Of a stretch of 64,000 nt of DNA, positions 19,243-30,122 are shown one piece after another (the stretch's first letter is position 1; every line of letters starts with the position of its first letter). Made by a program: the position numbers and the translations under genes. The notes under the pieces are model-generated. The model made no database searches. It saw only the letters and a list, made by a program, of their open reading frames with translations, and was not told the origin of the DNA. The DNA is from Psychromonas sp. SA13A (lineage in GTDB: Bacteria; Pseudomonadota; Gammaproteobacteria; Enterobacterales; Psychromonadaceae): assembly GCF_011378715.1 (NCBI RefSeq), contig NZ_WTKU01000008.1:41359-105358 (forward strand), in the 5' to 3' direction.

Positions 19243-19817
19243 TTAATTAACCCAGTAAAGCCCATAAATGCTAACGACATTAAACCAGCGGTGATCATCG
19301 CGATAGATGCGCCTTTAAAGGGTAATGGCACATCAGCGGCACTTAAACGTTCACGTATTGATGAAAATAATACCAATACTAATGAAAAACCTGCACCGGC
19401 ACCTAACCCATAAATAACAGACTGAGCAAAATTATGTTGCTCAGTTAAATTCAGTAAGGCTAAACCAAGAATTGCACAGTTAGTGGTTATTAACGGTAAA
19501 AATATACCTAGCAAACGGTACAAAGTTGGGCTGGTTTTATGCATGACCATTTCAGTGAATTGTACCACCACGGCAATCACTAAAATAAAGCTTAAAGTTT
19601 GTAAGTAGTGTAATCCTAAAGGCTCTAATAAATAATTATTTACAATATAAGAAAGCGCAGCCGTTAAGGTCAATACAAAAGTGGTCGCCAATGACATACC
19701 AACAGCTGTTTCAATTTTATTTGAAACGCCCATGAAAGGGCATAATCCTAAGAATTTCACTAACACAAAGTTATTAACTAACACTGTGCCAAAAAAGAGT
19801 AAAAAATAATCGCTCAT
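19239..19817 (-). CDS. rnfA: Rnf/Rsx complex subunit A
   Basis: A 192-aa integral membrane subunit, very close to E. coli RsxA (193 aa): [20 protein letters not shown] and [16 protein letters not shown] match it nearly residue for residue. Homologous to NqrE. The frame opens five codons earlier, but the ATG at 19817 gives MSDYFLLF, matching the E. coli start, with a GTGGAA ribosome site. It is the first gene of the seven-gene operon rnfABCDGE-nth, whose promoter must lie in 19818-20187. Confidence 0.97.
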   Translation of the reverse strand: MSDYFLLFFGTVLVNNFVLVKFLGLCPFMGVSNKIETAVGMSLATTFVLTLTAALSYIVNNYLLEPLGLHYLQTLSFILVIAVVVQFTEMVMHKTSPTLYRLLGIFLPLITTNCAILGLALLNLTEQHNFAQSVIYGLGAGAGFSLVLVLFSSIRERLSAADVPLPFKGASIAMITAGLMSLAFMGFTGLIK

Positions 19818-20187
19818 AAATAATAATTCCACTACTTTCGTAGGTGATTTGATGCGTTGAAAATGACGCGCATTATAACAATAAAAGTTGATAAGTTCAG
19901 CGTAAAAGTATTATCAATTTTAGCGATCTAGTTATTTGCTGTTGTAATCAATTAAAGAACCCAATTAATGGAGATTTTAATAGGGTAACTTTAAAAGGGT
20001 AACTATGGTGAAGGTGTCATGTTGATAAGTATTAATTAATGAGAGTTTACGTAGTGATTTAACTTTTTACTTATTTTTTGTTGCTCATTTTCATCATAAA
20101 CCGAGATCTTTTAAAAAATATTATAAGGTTTATTTATTTCATTCAGTTGAATATTTAAAGCACAAATTGAGCTGGGTGTTTTTAAAG
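19818..20187. other. Upstream region shared by rnfA (minus) and nrdD (plus)
   Basis: About 370 AT-rich bases before the FNR site. It must hold the rnf promoter, but I cannot point to convincing hexamers. No ORF or RNA gene seen. Confidence 0.4.
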
Positions 20188-20201
20188 TTGATTTACATCA
20201 A
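20188..20201 (+). promoter_or_regulatory. FNR binding site upstream of nrdD
   Basis: A perfect FNR palindrome, TTGAT-TTAC-ATCAA. A -10-like TATAGT lies at 20223-20228, which would put transcription start near 20235 and the FNR centre at about -41, the class II activating position. This predicts anaerobic induction of nrdD. Confidence 0.85.
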
Positions 20202-20202
20202 T

Positions 20203-20250
20203 ATGCTACATATTGTGCTAGGTATAGTTCACGGGCACTATATATTGTGT
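20203..20250 (+). promoter_or_regulatory. Tandem NrdR boxes at the nrdD promoter
   Basis: Two 16-bp NrdR-like boxes: 20203-20218 (atgctacatattgtgc) and 20235-20250 (gcactatatattgtgt). The second differs from the consensus acaCwATATaTwgtgt only at its first base. They start 32 bp apart, three helical turns, the arrangement NrdR needs for cooperative repression when nucleotide pools are high. They flank the predicted -10 and overlap the start site. Confidence 0.85.
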
Positions 20251-20277
20251 CTTGTGAATTAATTATTGGAGCTGTAA

Positions 20278-22395
20278 ATGAAACCTGTTGTGATCAAACG
20301 AGATGGTAGTCAAGTCCCTTTTAATGCTTTACGCATTGCAGAAGCGGTTTTAAAAGCCTCTGGCGCTGCTCGTTGTAAAGGTGTGGATGCTTTTGCGATT
20401 GCCGCTGAAGTTGAAGCAAGCTTAGCAGGACAAGACCAAGTAGATATCCATTATATTCAAGATGCCGTTGAAGCCTGTTTGATGAAAAGTAATCATATTG
20501 AACTGGCACGTATATATATTGAGTATCGTCACGATAGAGATATTGCACGAGAACGGAAAAGTCATTTAAACAGCGAAATAGATGGATTAATTGAACAAAG
20601 TAATGCGTCATTATTAAATGAAAATGCCAATAAAGATGGCAAGGTAATTCCCACGCAACGCGACTTATTGGCCGGTATTGTTGCTAAACATTACGCTAAA
20701 TCACATATTTTGCCTCGTGATGTCGTGCGAGCACACGAAGCGGGTGAAATTCATTACCATGATTTAGATTATGCGCCTTTTTTCCCGATGTTTAATTGTA
20801 TGTTGATTGATATTAAAGGGATGTTTGAAAACGGTTTTAAAATGGGTAATGCAGAAATTGAAGAGCCTAAGTCAATTTCAACCGCAACCGCAGTAACAGC
20901 ACAAATTATTGCACAGGTCGCCAGCCACATTTACGGTGGCACTACCATTAATGGTATCGACATTATACTTGCTCCTTACGTTTCTATTAGTTACCAAAAG
21001 CATTTGAAAACGGCAGAAGAATGGAACGTTGCAAACGCACAGGCTTATGCCACCAAACAAACAGAAAAAGAGTGTTTAGATGCTTTTCAGTCGCTCGAAT
21101 ATGAAGTGAATACACTGCATACCGCTAATGGACAAACTCCTTTCGTTACTTTCGGCTTTGGTTTAGGAACAAGTTGGGAAGCACGTTTAATTCAGGAATC
21201 TATTTTAAAGATTCGTATCGCCGGTTTAGGTAAAAATCGTAAGACAGCTATTTTTCCTAAACTTGTTTTTGCAATTAAAAATGGTGTAAATCATAAAGCT
21301 TCTGATCCAAACTATGATATTAAGCAGTTAGCATTAGAATGCTCTAGTAAACGTATGTATCCTGATATTTTAAATTATGAAAAAGTAATCGAAGTAACGG
21401 GATCATTTAAAACGCCAATGGGTTGCCGTAGTTTCCTTGATAATTACCAAGAAAATGGTGAAGAGATCCACGATGGACGTAACAATCTTGGTGTGGTTAG
21501 CCTTAATTTACCGCGTATTGCGCTTGAATCCAAGGGAGATGAAAAACGTTTTTACCAGTTGCTTGAAACCCGTTTGAAAATGGTTAAAAAAGCACTAGAT
21601 ACTCGTATTGAGCGCTTATCTGAAGTGAAAGCAAGCGTTGCCCCTATTTTATATATGGAAGGTGCCTGTGGTGTGCGTTTAAAAGCAGATGACTGTATCG
21701 CTGAAATCTTTAAAAATGGGCGCGCATCTATCTCATTAGGTTATGTGGGTTTACATGAAACGATTAATGCGTTGTATGGAACTGAGCAACATCTATTTGA
21801 CGATAAAGAAAAACAACAAAAAGCAATTACCGTTATTCATTATTTAAAAGCAGCCACGGAACGTTGGACTGCAGAAACAGGTTACGGTTTTAGCTTATAC
21901 TCAACACCTTCAGAAAATCTATGTGATCGTTTTTGTCGTCTGGATGCAAAAGCGTTTGGTGTTTTAGATGGTGTAACAGATAAAGGTTATTACACTAATA
22001 GTTTCCATCTAGATGTTGAAAAATCGGTTAATCCCTACGATAAAATTGATTTTGAGATGCCTTACCCTGAAATAGCAAGTGGTGGTTTTATTTGTTATGG
22101 CGAGTACCCAAACATGCAGCATAACCTTAAGGCACTCGAAGATGTCTGGGATTATAGCTATACGCGTATCCCTTATTACGCGACGAACACACCGATTGAT
22201 GAATGTTATGAATGTGGCTTTACCGGCGAATTTGATTGCACCAGTAAAGGCTTCGTTTGTCCAAGTTGTGGTAACTCTGATCCTGAAAAAGTTGAAGTGA
22301 TCCGTCGTGTTTGTGGTTATTTAGGGAGCCCTGATGCACGTCCGTTTAATGAAGGTAAGCAAGAAGAAGTGAAACGCCGCGTCAAGCATCTATAA
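20278..22395 (+). CDS. nrdD: Anaerobic (class III) ribonucleoside-triphosphate reductase
   Basis: A glycyl-radical enzyme that makes dNTPs without oxygen. 705 aa: an N-terminal ATP-cone (VIKRDGSQVPFNALRIAEAV, residues 4-95), the ten-stranded catalytic barrel, a zinc site C643/C646/C661/C664, and the radical loop RRVCGYLGSP with the radical on G680. These positions match E. coli NrdD one residue lower. It ends in RRVKHL, a few residues shorter than the E. coli tail. GGAG lies seven bases before the ATG. Control by FNR and NrdR is expected from the promoter. Confidence 0.98.
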   Translation: MKPVVIKRDGSQVPFNALRIAEAVLKASGAARCKGVDAFAIAAEVEASLAGQDQVDIHYIQDAVEACLMKSNHIELARIYIEYRHDRDIARERKSHLNSEIDGLIEQSNASLLNENANKDGKVIPTQRDLLAGIVAKHYAKSHILPRDVVRAHEAGEIHYHDLDYAPFFPMFNCMLIDIKGMFENGFKMGNAEIEEPKSISTATAVTAQIIAQVASHIYGGTTINGIDIILAPYVSISYQKHLKTAEEWNVANAQAYATKQTEKECLDAFQSLEYEVNTLHTANGQTPFVTFGFGLGTSWEARLIQESILKIRIAGLGKNRKTAIFPKLVFAIKNGVNHKASDPNYDIKQLALECSSKRMYPDILNYEKVIEVTGSFKTPMGCRSFLDNYQENGEEIHDGRNNLGVVSLNLPRIALESKGDEKRFYQLLETRLKMVKKALDTRIERLSEVKASVAPILYMEGACGVRLKADDCIAEIFKNGRASISLGYVGLHETINALYGTEQHLFDDKEKQQKAITVIHYLKAATERWTAETGYGFSLYSTPSENLCDRFCRLDAKAFGVLDGVTDKGYYTNSFHLDVEKSVNPYDKIDFEMPYPEIASGGFICYGEYPNMQHNLKALEDVWDYSYTRIPYYATNTPIDECYECGFTGEFDCTSKGFVCPSCGNSDPEKVEVIRRVCGYLGSPDARPFNEGKQEEVKRRVKHL

Positions 22396-22583
22396 CTTGT
22401 GTTTTATTGACCGCCTTAGTTGTTTGGTTTGATTTGTCTGTGCTGATAAATTATTAGGAGCGACTTTTTTGTTTGTATAAGAAAAATGAACACCCTGATA
22501 AAGCGGACTCCAGGGTAAGGTTTCATTTAATACTTTGGTGGGCACAGACGAACTGAATATTAAGTAACTGACTGACATTAAGA
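22396..22583 (+). other. nrdD-nrdG spacer, non-repeat part
   Basis: Together with the following repeat it makes a 302-bp gap, unusually long for nrdD-nrdG, which are often nearly adjacent. No promoter or terminator stands out; an open frame on the opposite strand has no support. Confidence 0.4.
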
Positions 22584-22667
22584 AACTAATCTTAAACAAC
22601 TAATATTAAACAACTAATATTAAACAACTAATATTAAACAACTAATATTAAACAACTAATATTAAAA
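22584..22667 (+). repeat. 14-bp tandem repeat before nrdG
   Basis: Six head-to-tail copies of aactaatattaaac (first copy with one C, last copy with a changed final base), ending 30 bases before the nrdG start codon. Two more degenerate copies flank it. Confidence 0.95.
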
Positions 22668-22697
22668 AAACTAATAGTAAGCAAATAAGAACTCGTT

Positions 22698-23171
22698 ATG
22701 AATTACTCAAAATATTACCCAATTGATGTATTAAACGGCGAAGGCACGCGTTGTACTCTTTTTGTATCCGGTTGTGTTCATCAATGTAAAGGTTGTTATA
22801 ACCAATCAACTTGGTCGCCTGATGCAGGTGAATTATTTACCGATCAACTTGCTGATCAAATAATTCAGGATCTTAATGATCAACGGATAAAAAAACAGGG
22901 ATTAACGTTATCCGGTGGAGATCCACTGCATCCCGCTAATGTCGAGCAAGTGTTTAAACTGGTGCAGCGTGTTAAACGAGAGTGTGAAGGTAAAGATATT
23001 TGGGTTTGGACTGGATACTTGCGTGAAGCACTAAACCAAGAGCAACAAAAAATAATTGATTTAATCGATGTGCTCATTGATGGTAAATTTGAACAAAGTT
23101 TAGCTGATCCTGCTTTAGCATGGCGAGGTAGTAGTAACCAAGTGATTCATTATTTGCATAAAGGCTGTTAA
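22698..23171 (+). CDS. nrdG: Anaerobic ribonucleotide reductase activating protein
   Basis: A radical-SAM activase that installs the glycyl radical on NrdD. 157 aa; the cluster motif is C26-xxx-C30-xx-C33 (SGCVHQCKGCYN), followed by LSGGDPLHP, which binds SAM. Length matches E. coli (154). The ribosome site is weak (aagaa). It follows nrdD but is separated from it by a repeat-bearing 302-bp spacer, so it may be co-transcribed or have its own start. Confidence 0.97.
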   Translation: MNYSKYYPIDVLNGEGTRCTLFVSGCVHQCKGCYNQSTWSPDAGELFTDQLADQIIQDLNDQRIKKQGLTLSGGDPLHPANVEQVFKLVQRVKRECEGKDIWVWTGYLREALNQEQQKIIDLIDVLIDGKFEQSLADPALAWRGSSNQVIHYLHKGC

Positions 23172-23273
23172 TCATTCATAAGTAGTGCTGATAAAGCATG
23201 TTTCAATAACGCGGTTACACCGTTTTTATTACAGTATCAATGCGTCAACAATGAAACAGTCTCCACTTAAAAA

Positions 23274-23996
23274 ATGATAAACAAAAAAATGAACAATCAT
23301 ATAAAAAATAAAGTTGTTGCTTTAGGTGATACTCAATTTACCTTTGCTGTGTATATTGCCAATCAACCAAAGATGCCTGAATACGAATCTCTGAAACATA
23401 TAATGCCTTTACAGCTTGGGGAAATTGATTCAATTGGTAAAGCCTGTGGTAATGGTTGGCGTAAAGTATTTAATGTTTATGCCAAGCTTTTATATGCCTT
23501 AGACAAAAATCACTTTCACTTTTCTGAACTTGCGCCTACGTGGCAACAATATCGTGATCAATTTCTATTACAAAAAAATAGCACAACTGCATTGATATTT
23601 ACTCCACCTTGTTTAAATAATATTGAAAGCAGTTATGTTGAAAATAGCTATCTTGATAATAGCGAGATTGAAAATAAGCTTATTGAATGTAGCCATGTTG
23701 AAAATACAAATGTTGATAAGAGTAAGGTTAGAATTCATAAAATAAAAAACAAGACCGTGCATATAATTTGTGGCCGAACTTATGCGAAAAAAATGATTAA
23801 TGATGGGCAACTGAGCATCGACTTACTGTGGTTAGATGAAGAATTTGCTATTAATTTTGAACACGCGGTTATTGTTTGCCCTTATTTTGATTATCGGCAA
23901 TTATCCAATCAAAAAATACAGCGTTTATCTTCACTATTAAGCGCGCTTGTAACAGGTTATGACGAAGGCGTAATAGCTACTGCAGAGGGCGAATAA
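23274..23996 (+). CDS. Unrecognised 240-aa protein with inserted pentapeptide repeat
   Basis: I do not recognise the function. It seems cytosolic, with conserved-looking blocks at residues 15-110 (GDTQFTFAVYIANQPKMPEY; GNGWRKVFNVYAKLLYALD) and 160-215 (TVHIICGRTYAKKM; VIVCPYFDYRQLSNQKI). Between them, residues 117-151 are seven exact five-residue units of the pattern [I/V/L]-[E/D]-[N/S]-[S/K]-x, encoded by a 15-bp tandem repeat; this looks like an insertion in a globular protein. Both possible ATG starts (23274, 23289) have poor ribosome sites. It may belong to an uncharacterised DUF found in related marine genera. Confidence 0.75.
   Translation: MINKKMNNHIKNKVVALGDTQFTFAVYIANQPKMPEYESLKHIMPLQLGEIDSIGKACGNGWRKVFNVYAKLLYALDKNHFHFSELAPTWQQYRDQFLLQKNSTTALIFTPPCLNNIESSYVENSYLDNSEIENKLIECSHVENTNVDKSKVRIHKIKNKTVHIICGRTYAKKMINDGQLSIDLLWLDEEFAINFEHAVIVCPYFDYRQLSNQKIQRLSSLLSALVTGYDEGVIATAEGE
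23622..23726 (+). repeat. 15-bp coding tandem repeat
   Basis: Seven consecutive 15-bp units in frame (consensus like gttgaaaatagctat), encoding IESSY, VENSY, LDNSE, IENKL, IECSH, VENTN and VDKSK. The units have diverged but keep period and pattern. Confidence 0.9.
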
Positions 23997-24169
23997 GCCA
24001 TTGATTATGTTTGTAACTCTACTTTTTAATAGCTAATAACTTGGTTTACATTCAATTAATTCATTTGTGTTTCTAAAACTTTGCTCATTTTTTGTTAATC
24101 CGCAATATCTTTTCTGTAAAGCGAACTAGACTTAGCAACTCTTAAATTTGTTTTTAAAGGATATTTTGT

Positions 24170-25114
24170 ATGGCGAACTTAATGGATACGGTTGATCAAC
24201 GTACCAATTTGGTCGGTGAAAATCGGTTAGAATTATTGTTATTTCATCTTTTAGGTCGTCAACTGTTTGCTTTAAACGTTTTTAAAGTAAAAGAAGTGGT
24301 GAAATTACCTTACCTTAATAAATTACCCAACTCTCATCCTCATATCGATGGTGTTGCTACTATTCGAGGGGAATCTATTCCCGTTATCAATTTGAAGGCG
24401 GCTATCGGCCTGCAACCCTTGGTGCCCGATGAGCAATCAAATTTAATTATTACCGAATATAACCGAAGTGTTCAGGGCTTTTTAGTTGGGCCAGTTGATC
24501 ATATTGTTAATATGACCTGGGGTGAGATCATGGAACCGCCGACTACGGTAGGTAGAGGGCACTATTTAACTGCGATAACAAAGCTTAAAAGAAATGATAC
24601 TGAAGAGTTAGTTGAAATTATCGATGTAGAAAAGGTACTCGCTGAAATACTCGTTTATAAAGTGGATATTTCTGATGGAGTGTTGGACGAGAGCATTATT
24701 TCTGAATTCGTTGGTCGCAAAATTTTACATGCAGATGACTCACCAACAGCTAGAAATCAGGTTGCTAGTACCTTAGAGCAATTAGGGGTCGAGATTATTC
24801 CGGCTAAAAATGGTTTAGAGGCATTGAACATTTTAAAAGGTTGGGCAGACCAAGGTAAAAAAATTGAAGATGAAATATTAATGCTGATCACCGATGCTGA
24901 GATGCCTGCAATGGATGGTTATAAATTAACTTCTGAGATCCGCAATGATCCGCGTATGTCGGACTTATTTGTGGTGCTTAATACTTCCTTAAGTGGTGAC
25001 TTTAATAAAGCCATGGTAAAAAAGGTAGGCTGCAATGAATTTCTCTCTAAGTTTCAGCCTGACTTATTAGTAGAGTTAGTGCAGCAACGTTTAAAAGCAA
25101 AATTAAGTGAATAA
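24170..25114 (+). CDS. cheV: CheV-type chemotaxis coupling protein
   Basis: A 314-aa fusion of a CheW-like adaptor (about 18-165; GVATIRGESIPVINLKAAIG is the diagnostic stretch) and a response-regulator receiver (about 184-312). The receiver keeps the acidic pair D189/D190, phosphoacceptor D242 (LITDAEMPAMDG), T272 and K294, so it should be phosphorylated by CheA. It couples receptors to CheA and tunes adaptation. AAGGA precedes the ATG. There are no other chemotaxis genes nearby, which is common for CheV paralogues; I use cheV as a family name. Confidence 0.93.
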   Translation: MANLMDTVDQRTNLVGENRLELLLFHLLGRQLFALNVFKVKEVVKLPYLNKLPNSHPHIDGVATIRGESIPVINLKAAIGLQPLVPDEQSNLIITEYNRSVQGFLVGPVDHIVNMTWGEIMEPPTTVGRGHYLTAITKLKRNDTEELVEIIDVEKVLAEILVYKVDISDGVLDESIISEFVGRKILHADDSPTARNQVASTLEQLGVEIIPAKNGLEALNILKGWADQGKKIEDEILMLITDAEMPAMDGYKLTSEIRNDPRMSDLFVVLNTSLSGDFNKAMVKKVGCNEFLSKFQPDLLVELVQQRLKAKLSE

Positions 25115-25377
25115 TCAAAATTGTTGGTTAAACGAGCAAATTAATAAATGTAGTTATGACTACTTCACATCACTACCGCTTTTTGTCTTTACGCGATTGC
25201 ACATTATCTGCTTAAGCTTTACTCTAGCTTTTAATTGCAGCGTTGATTACCGAATAAATGGCTTTTATAAACAGGTTTATACTCAGTAGAATATTAAAAA
25301 TGAGATGCTGGTAACGTAAATCGCTTTAATAATATTAACTATTTCAATAACTTTAATAATGAAGACTAGACTAAAAC

Positions 25378-25704
25378 ATGAGTGAACAAAATTCTCCACA
25401 AACGGGAAATGAGTCGGCAACAATCGAATCCCAAGAAACAAAGCTAGTGCCGCCGTCACTTTATAGTGTGTTATTACACAACGATGATTATTCACCAATG
25501 GATTTTGTGATTGATGTATTACAACGCTTCTTTCGATTAGATCATGAAGCTGCTACGGAAGTAATGTTAAATGTACACTACAAAGGTGTCGGTGTTTGCG
25601 GTACATTTAGTGCTGAAATTGCAGAAACAAAGGTAATGCAAGTTAATAATTATGCAAAAGAAAATGAACATCCATTGAAATGTACGATGGAAAAAGAGAG
25701 TTAA
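25378..25704 (+). CDS. clpS: ClpS, ClpA adaptor for N-degrons
   Basis: Delivers proteins with bulky hydrophobic N-termini to ClpAP. 108 aa: a disordered N-terminal 25 residues, then the core with [17 protein letters not shown]. The known substrate-pocket residues correspond to N35, D36 and H67. It is followed after 39 bp by clpA, the usual pair. The ribosome site is weak. Confidence 0.97.
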   Translation: MSEQNSPQTGNESATIESQETKLVPPSLYSVLLHNDDYSPMDFVIDVLQRFFRLDHEAATEVMLNVHYKGVGVCGTFSAEIAETKVMQVNNYAKENEHPLKCTMEKES

Positions 25705-25743
25705 CCAAGCCATTTTTTATTTCCACTCTCCTAAGGAGTCTCC

Positions 25744-28011
25744 ATGCTAGATAAACCTTTAGAACATAGCCTCGATTTAGCTTTCCGAATTGCGTATGAA
25801 AAATACCATGAATTTATGACATTAGAGCATCTATTATTAGCTTTATTGGAAAATGAAGAAATAAAGAAAATTTTGCTAGCTTGTTCGGTTGATATTGTTT
25901 CCCTGCATCTTGAATTAACAGAGTTTTTAGATACTAATCCCAGTTTGTCAGAGGTTAAAAATCAAAAGCTAGAAATACAACCTACGATCGCTTTTGAGCG
26001 TGTACTGCAACGTGCTATTTTTCATGTGCAATCATCGGGAAAAACAGAAGTTAGTGCTGCTAACGTGCTGGTGGCTATTTTTAGTGAACAAGAATCACAA
26101 GCGGCTTACTTCCTTAAAAAGTCCAATGTATCGCGCTTAGATGTAGTTAATTACCTTTCCCATGGCGTTGAAAAACACCCTGATACGGTGATCTTTCATG
26201 AGCCTGAGCAGATTGAATCTAAAGTCGAAGAAAACGATGAAATGCCCTTTACCATTAATCTTAATGAGCAAGTGGTTGCTGGTGTTATCGACCCATTAAT
26301 TGGTCGCGAAAAAGAATTAGAGCGTTGCGTGCAAATACTGTGTCGTCGCCGCAAAAACAATCCATTGTTAGTTGGAGAGTCCGGAGTTGGTAAAACCGCA
26401 ATCGCAGAAGGACTTGCATATCGCATTGTTCATAATGATGTGCCGGAAGTGATTGATGACCATATTATCTACTCTTTAGATATGGGGGCATTATTAGCAG
26501 GTACAAAATACCGAGGTGAGTTTGAACAACGTTTCAAAACTGTATTAAAAAAACTACAAGATCAAAAAAATGCGATTTTATTTATTGATGAAATTCATAC
26601 TATTATTGGTGCAGGAGCGGCCACGGGTGGCCAACTAGATGCTGCTAATCTATTAAAACCTTTATTAACGGGGGGCAAACTTCGTTGTATTGGTTCCACA
26701 ACCTATAAAGAGTTTGGTCAGGTTTTTGAAAAAGAACATGCCCTGGCGAGACGTTTCCAAAAAATAGATGTACTTGAACCTTCGGTTAAAGAAACTAGCC
26801 AAATTCTTCTCGGTTTACGTTCGCGTTACGAAGAACACCATAATATTCGTTATACCAACAAAGCATTGATGGCCGCGGCTGAATTAAGCGCTAAATACAT
26901 TAATGATCGCCAGTTGCCTGATAAAGCGATTGATGTGATAGATGAAGCGGGTTCTCAAATGCGTTTATTGCCTGTCAGCAAACGCAAAAAAACCATTGGT
27001 GTGGCAGAAATTGAAACCATTATTGCTAAAATCGCACGTATTCCAGAAAAGTCCGTGTCTAGCTCAGACAAAGACGCACTAGAAAAATTACATGACCGTT
27101 TGAAAATGACGGTTTTTGGCCAAGATACAGCTATTGATGCATTAACTGATGCTATTCATTTGAATCGTTCTGGTTTATCTGATGAATTAAAACCTGTGGG
27201 ATCTTTTTTGTTTGCTGGTCCAACTGGGGTGGGTAAAACGGAAGTTACACAGCAATTAGCCAAAGCATTAGGCGTAGAGTTGTTACGTTTTGATATGTCC
27301 GAATACATGGAGAAACACACGGTATCAAGATTGATTGGTGCTCCACCTGGTTACGTTGGATATGAACAAGCAGGTTTGTTAACCGATGCGGTAGTTAAAC
27401 ATCCCTATTCTGTGGTGCTGTTAGATGAAATAGAAAAAGCACATTCTGATGTTTATAATATTTTATTGCAGGTAATGGATCATGCAACATTAACTGATAG
27501 CAATGGTCGCAAAGTTGATTTTAGAAATGTTATCTTGGTGATGACAACTAATGCAGGCGTGCAAGAAACGGTTAAACAATCCATTGGCTTTAAAGAGCAG
27601 AAAGAAGGTGCAAAAGCGATGGATGAAATCAATAAGATTTTTTCTCCTGAATTCAGAAACCGTCTTGATAATATTATTTGGTTTAATCATTTAGACTTAA
27701 AAGTGATCAGCCAAGTGGTTGATAAGTTTATAGTGCAGTTACAGGTGCAATTAGATAAAAAACAAGTTTCACTTGAAGTAGATAGCAAAGCTCGTAATTG
27801 GTTAGCTGAGCATGGTTATGATAAAGCGATGGGTGCGAGACCAATGGGACGTTTAATTCAAGAGAAACTTAAAAAACCACTCGCGAACGAAATCTTATTT
27901 GGTGGATTACAAGAGGGTGGTAGTGTCTCAGTGCGTTTAAACGAAACGGCGGATGGTATTGAGTTTGTCTATGATAAAAAGACTGAGAAAGAAGTGGAAA
28001 TGAGTAATTAA
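25744..28011 (+). CDS. clpA: ATP-dependent Clp protease unfoldase ClpA
   Basis: An AAA+ unfoldase that feeds ClpP. 755 aa (E. coli 758): an N-domain (1-145) that docks ClpS, a first ATPase module with Walker A GESGVGKT (211-218), a second with GPTGVGKT near residue 490, and the C-terminal D2-small domain ([15 protein letters not shown]). A strong ribosome site (aaggag) precedes the ATG. A bidirectional terminator follows. clpP is not in the window. Confidence 0.98.
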   Translation: MLDKPLEHSLDLAFRIAYEKYHEFMTLEHLLLALLENEEIKKILLACSVDIVSLHLELTEFLDTNPSLSEVKNQKLEIQPTIAFERVLQRAIFHVQSSGKTEVSAANVLVAIFSEQESQAAYFLKKSNVSRLDVVNYLSHGVEKHPDTVIFHEPEQIESKVEENDEMPFTINLNEQVVAGVIDPLIGREKELERCVQILCRRRKNNPLLVGESGVGKTAIAEGLAYRIVHNDVPEVIDDHIIYSLDMGALLAGTKYRGEFEQRFKTVLKKLQDQKNAILFIDEIHTIIGAGAATGGQLDAANLLKPLLTGGKLRCIGSTTYKEFGQVFEKEHALARRFQKIDVLEPSVKETSQILLGLRSRYEEHHNIRYTNKALMAAAELSAKYINDRQLPDKAIDVIDEAGSQMRLLPVSKRKKTIGVAEIETIIAKIARIPEKSVSSSDKDALEKLHDRLKMTVFGQDTAIDALTDAIHLNRSGLSDELKPVGSFLFAGPTGVGKTEVTQQLAKALGVELLRFDMSEYMEKHTVSRLIGAPPGYVGYEQAGLLTDAVVKHPYSVVLLDEIEKAHSDVYNILLQVMDHATLTDSNGRKVDFRNVILVMTTNAGVQETVKQSIGFKEQKEGAKAMDEINKIFSPEFRNRLDNIIWFNHLDLKVISQVVDKFIVQLQVQLDKKQVSLEVDSKARNWLAEHGYDKAMGARPMGRLIQEKLKKPLANEILFGGLQEGGSVSVRLNETADGIEFVYDKKTEKEVEMSN

Positions 28012-28076
28012 TCATTTATTTGCTAACTTTTTCTTTGTTTATTACGTACTTCAATTGTAGTTACAAATTTTAGTCA

Positions 28077-28107
28077 TAAAAAAACCAGCGATAAAGCTGG
28101 TTTTTTT
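28077..28107. terminator. Bidirectional terminator between clpA and infA
   Basis: Stem accagc / gctggt with an A run on the left and T run on the right, so it works on both strands. It serves clpA (plus) and infA (minus), which converge here. Confidence 0.92.
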
Positions 28108-28142
28108 ATGACTATTTAAAGCCTGACTTGGTTTCCGGCTAA

Positions 28143-29197
<1,055 letters not shown>

Positions 29198-29536
29198 GGT
29201 GAATTTTATCCTTATTTTTTAATATGATTAAGTATTGGTTGGATAACTTTCTGTATGTCTAGGATAAACAAAATTTTAACCCTGTCTTTATTTAATTCAA
29301 ACTTACTTCAGTGTATCGTAAAATAGATAATTTTATTATGTGAATCTGACTATAGTATTCATTGTGGATATTTAAAATTAAACAACTATGCCAACATCTT
29401 ACATCATAAAAATTTTTACCTTGGCAATGAATGCAAAGGTTAACTATTTTTTCTTAAGCATGTAACATAAACTGTTTTCTGTATTATCGATAAACGTCAG
29501 CCCAACTTCCAGCCATAAATTAATATGTGAGGCCTT
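29198..29536. other. Divergent gene-free interval bpt/bolA
   Basis: 339 AT-rich bases that must hold promoters for bpt (minus) and bolA (plus). I saw no clear hexamer pair, terminator or ORF. Confidence 0.4.
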
Positions 29537-29848
29537 ATGACCGTCCACCAAACCATTCAAGATAAGCTAAAAAAACGCTTTCAAGCTGATTATTTACAAG
29601 TAGAAAATGAAAGCAATAATCATTCTGTCCCACCTAACTCCGAAACTCATTTTAAAGTCACGCTTGTTTGTGAAGAGTTTGAAGGGGTACGTTTGATCAT
29701 GCGTCATCGTTTGGTTAATGAATTACTTGCTGAAGAACTTGCAGGACCGGTACACGCATTAGCAATACATACTTACACACCTTCTCAATGGGCAGAAAAA
29801 AATCAAGTCTCACCTAATTCGGCACAATGTTTAGGTGGTGGTAAATAA
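29537..29848 (+). CDS. bolA: BolA family protein
   Basis: 103 aa, clearly the BolA type rather than IbaG: HFKVTLVCEEFEGVRLIMRH and AEELAGPVHALAIHTYT match E. coli BolA. It partners with monothiol glutaredoxins in iron-sulfur cluster handling and acts as a transcriptional regulator under stress in E. coli. Its place ahead of the nqr operon is also seen in Vibrio. The upstream ribosome site is gtgagg. Confidence 0.93.
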   Translation: MTVHQTIQDKLKKRFQADYLQVENESNNHSVPPNSETHFKVTLVCEEFEGVRLIMRHRLVNELLAEELAGPVHALAIHTYTPSQWAEKNQVSPNSAQCLGGGK

Positions 29849-30122
29849 AAGCGTAGTATTGCTTTTCTATAAAACGCGAGAGAAAAGCTAAATTGCCAAA
29901 GTGTTAATAGACTCTCTACATTTTGTTACACTTTTTCTATTAAATTTGAACTTACTACGGTTAGCTTTTTATTTGATATAGCAATTAGCCCCTCTCTAAT
30001 GTTAATATTTGCGAGAAATTTTTAGCGTACGTGTTAATTGTTTGTTAATAGCAGCAATTACATGTAATGTTTTATTGCCGAAAGGCATCTAACTTTCCTC
30101 CCGTAACATAGTGCAAGAGAAT

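Noticed and set aside
20321-20611. Open frame opposite the start of nrdD
   Set aside because: It lies wholly within a well-supported gene on the other strand, has no ribosome site and no family resemblance.
22390-22599. Minus-strand frame between nrdD and nrdG
   Set aside because: It begins inside the 14-bp repeat region and encodes an unremarkable peptide with no ribosome site.
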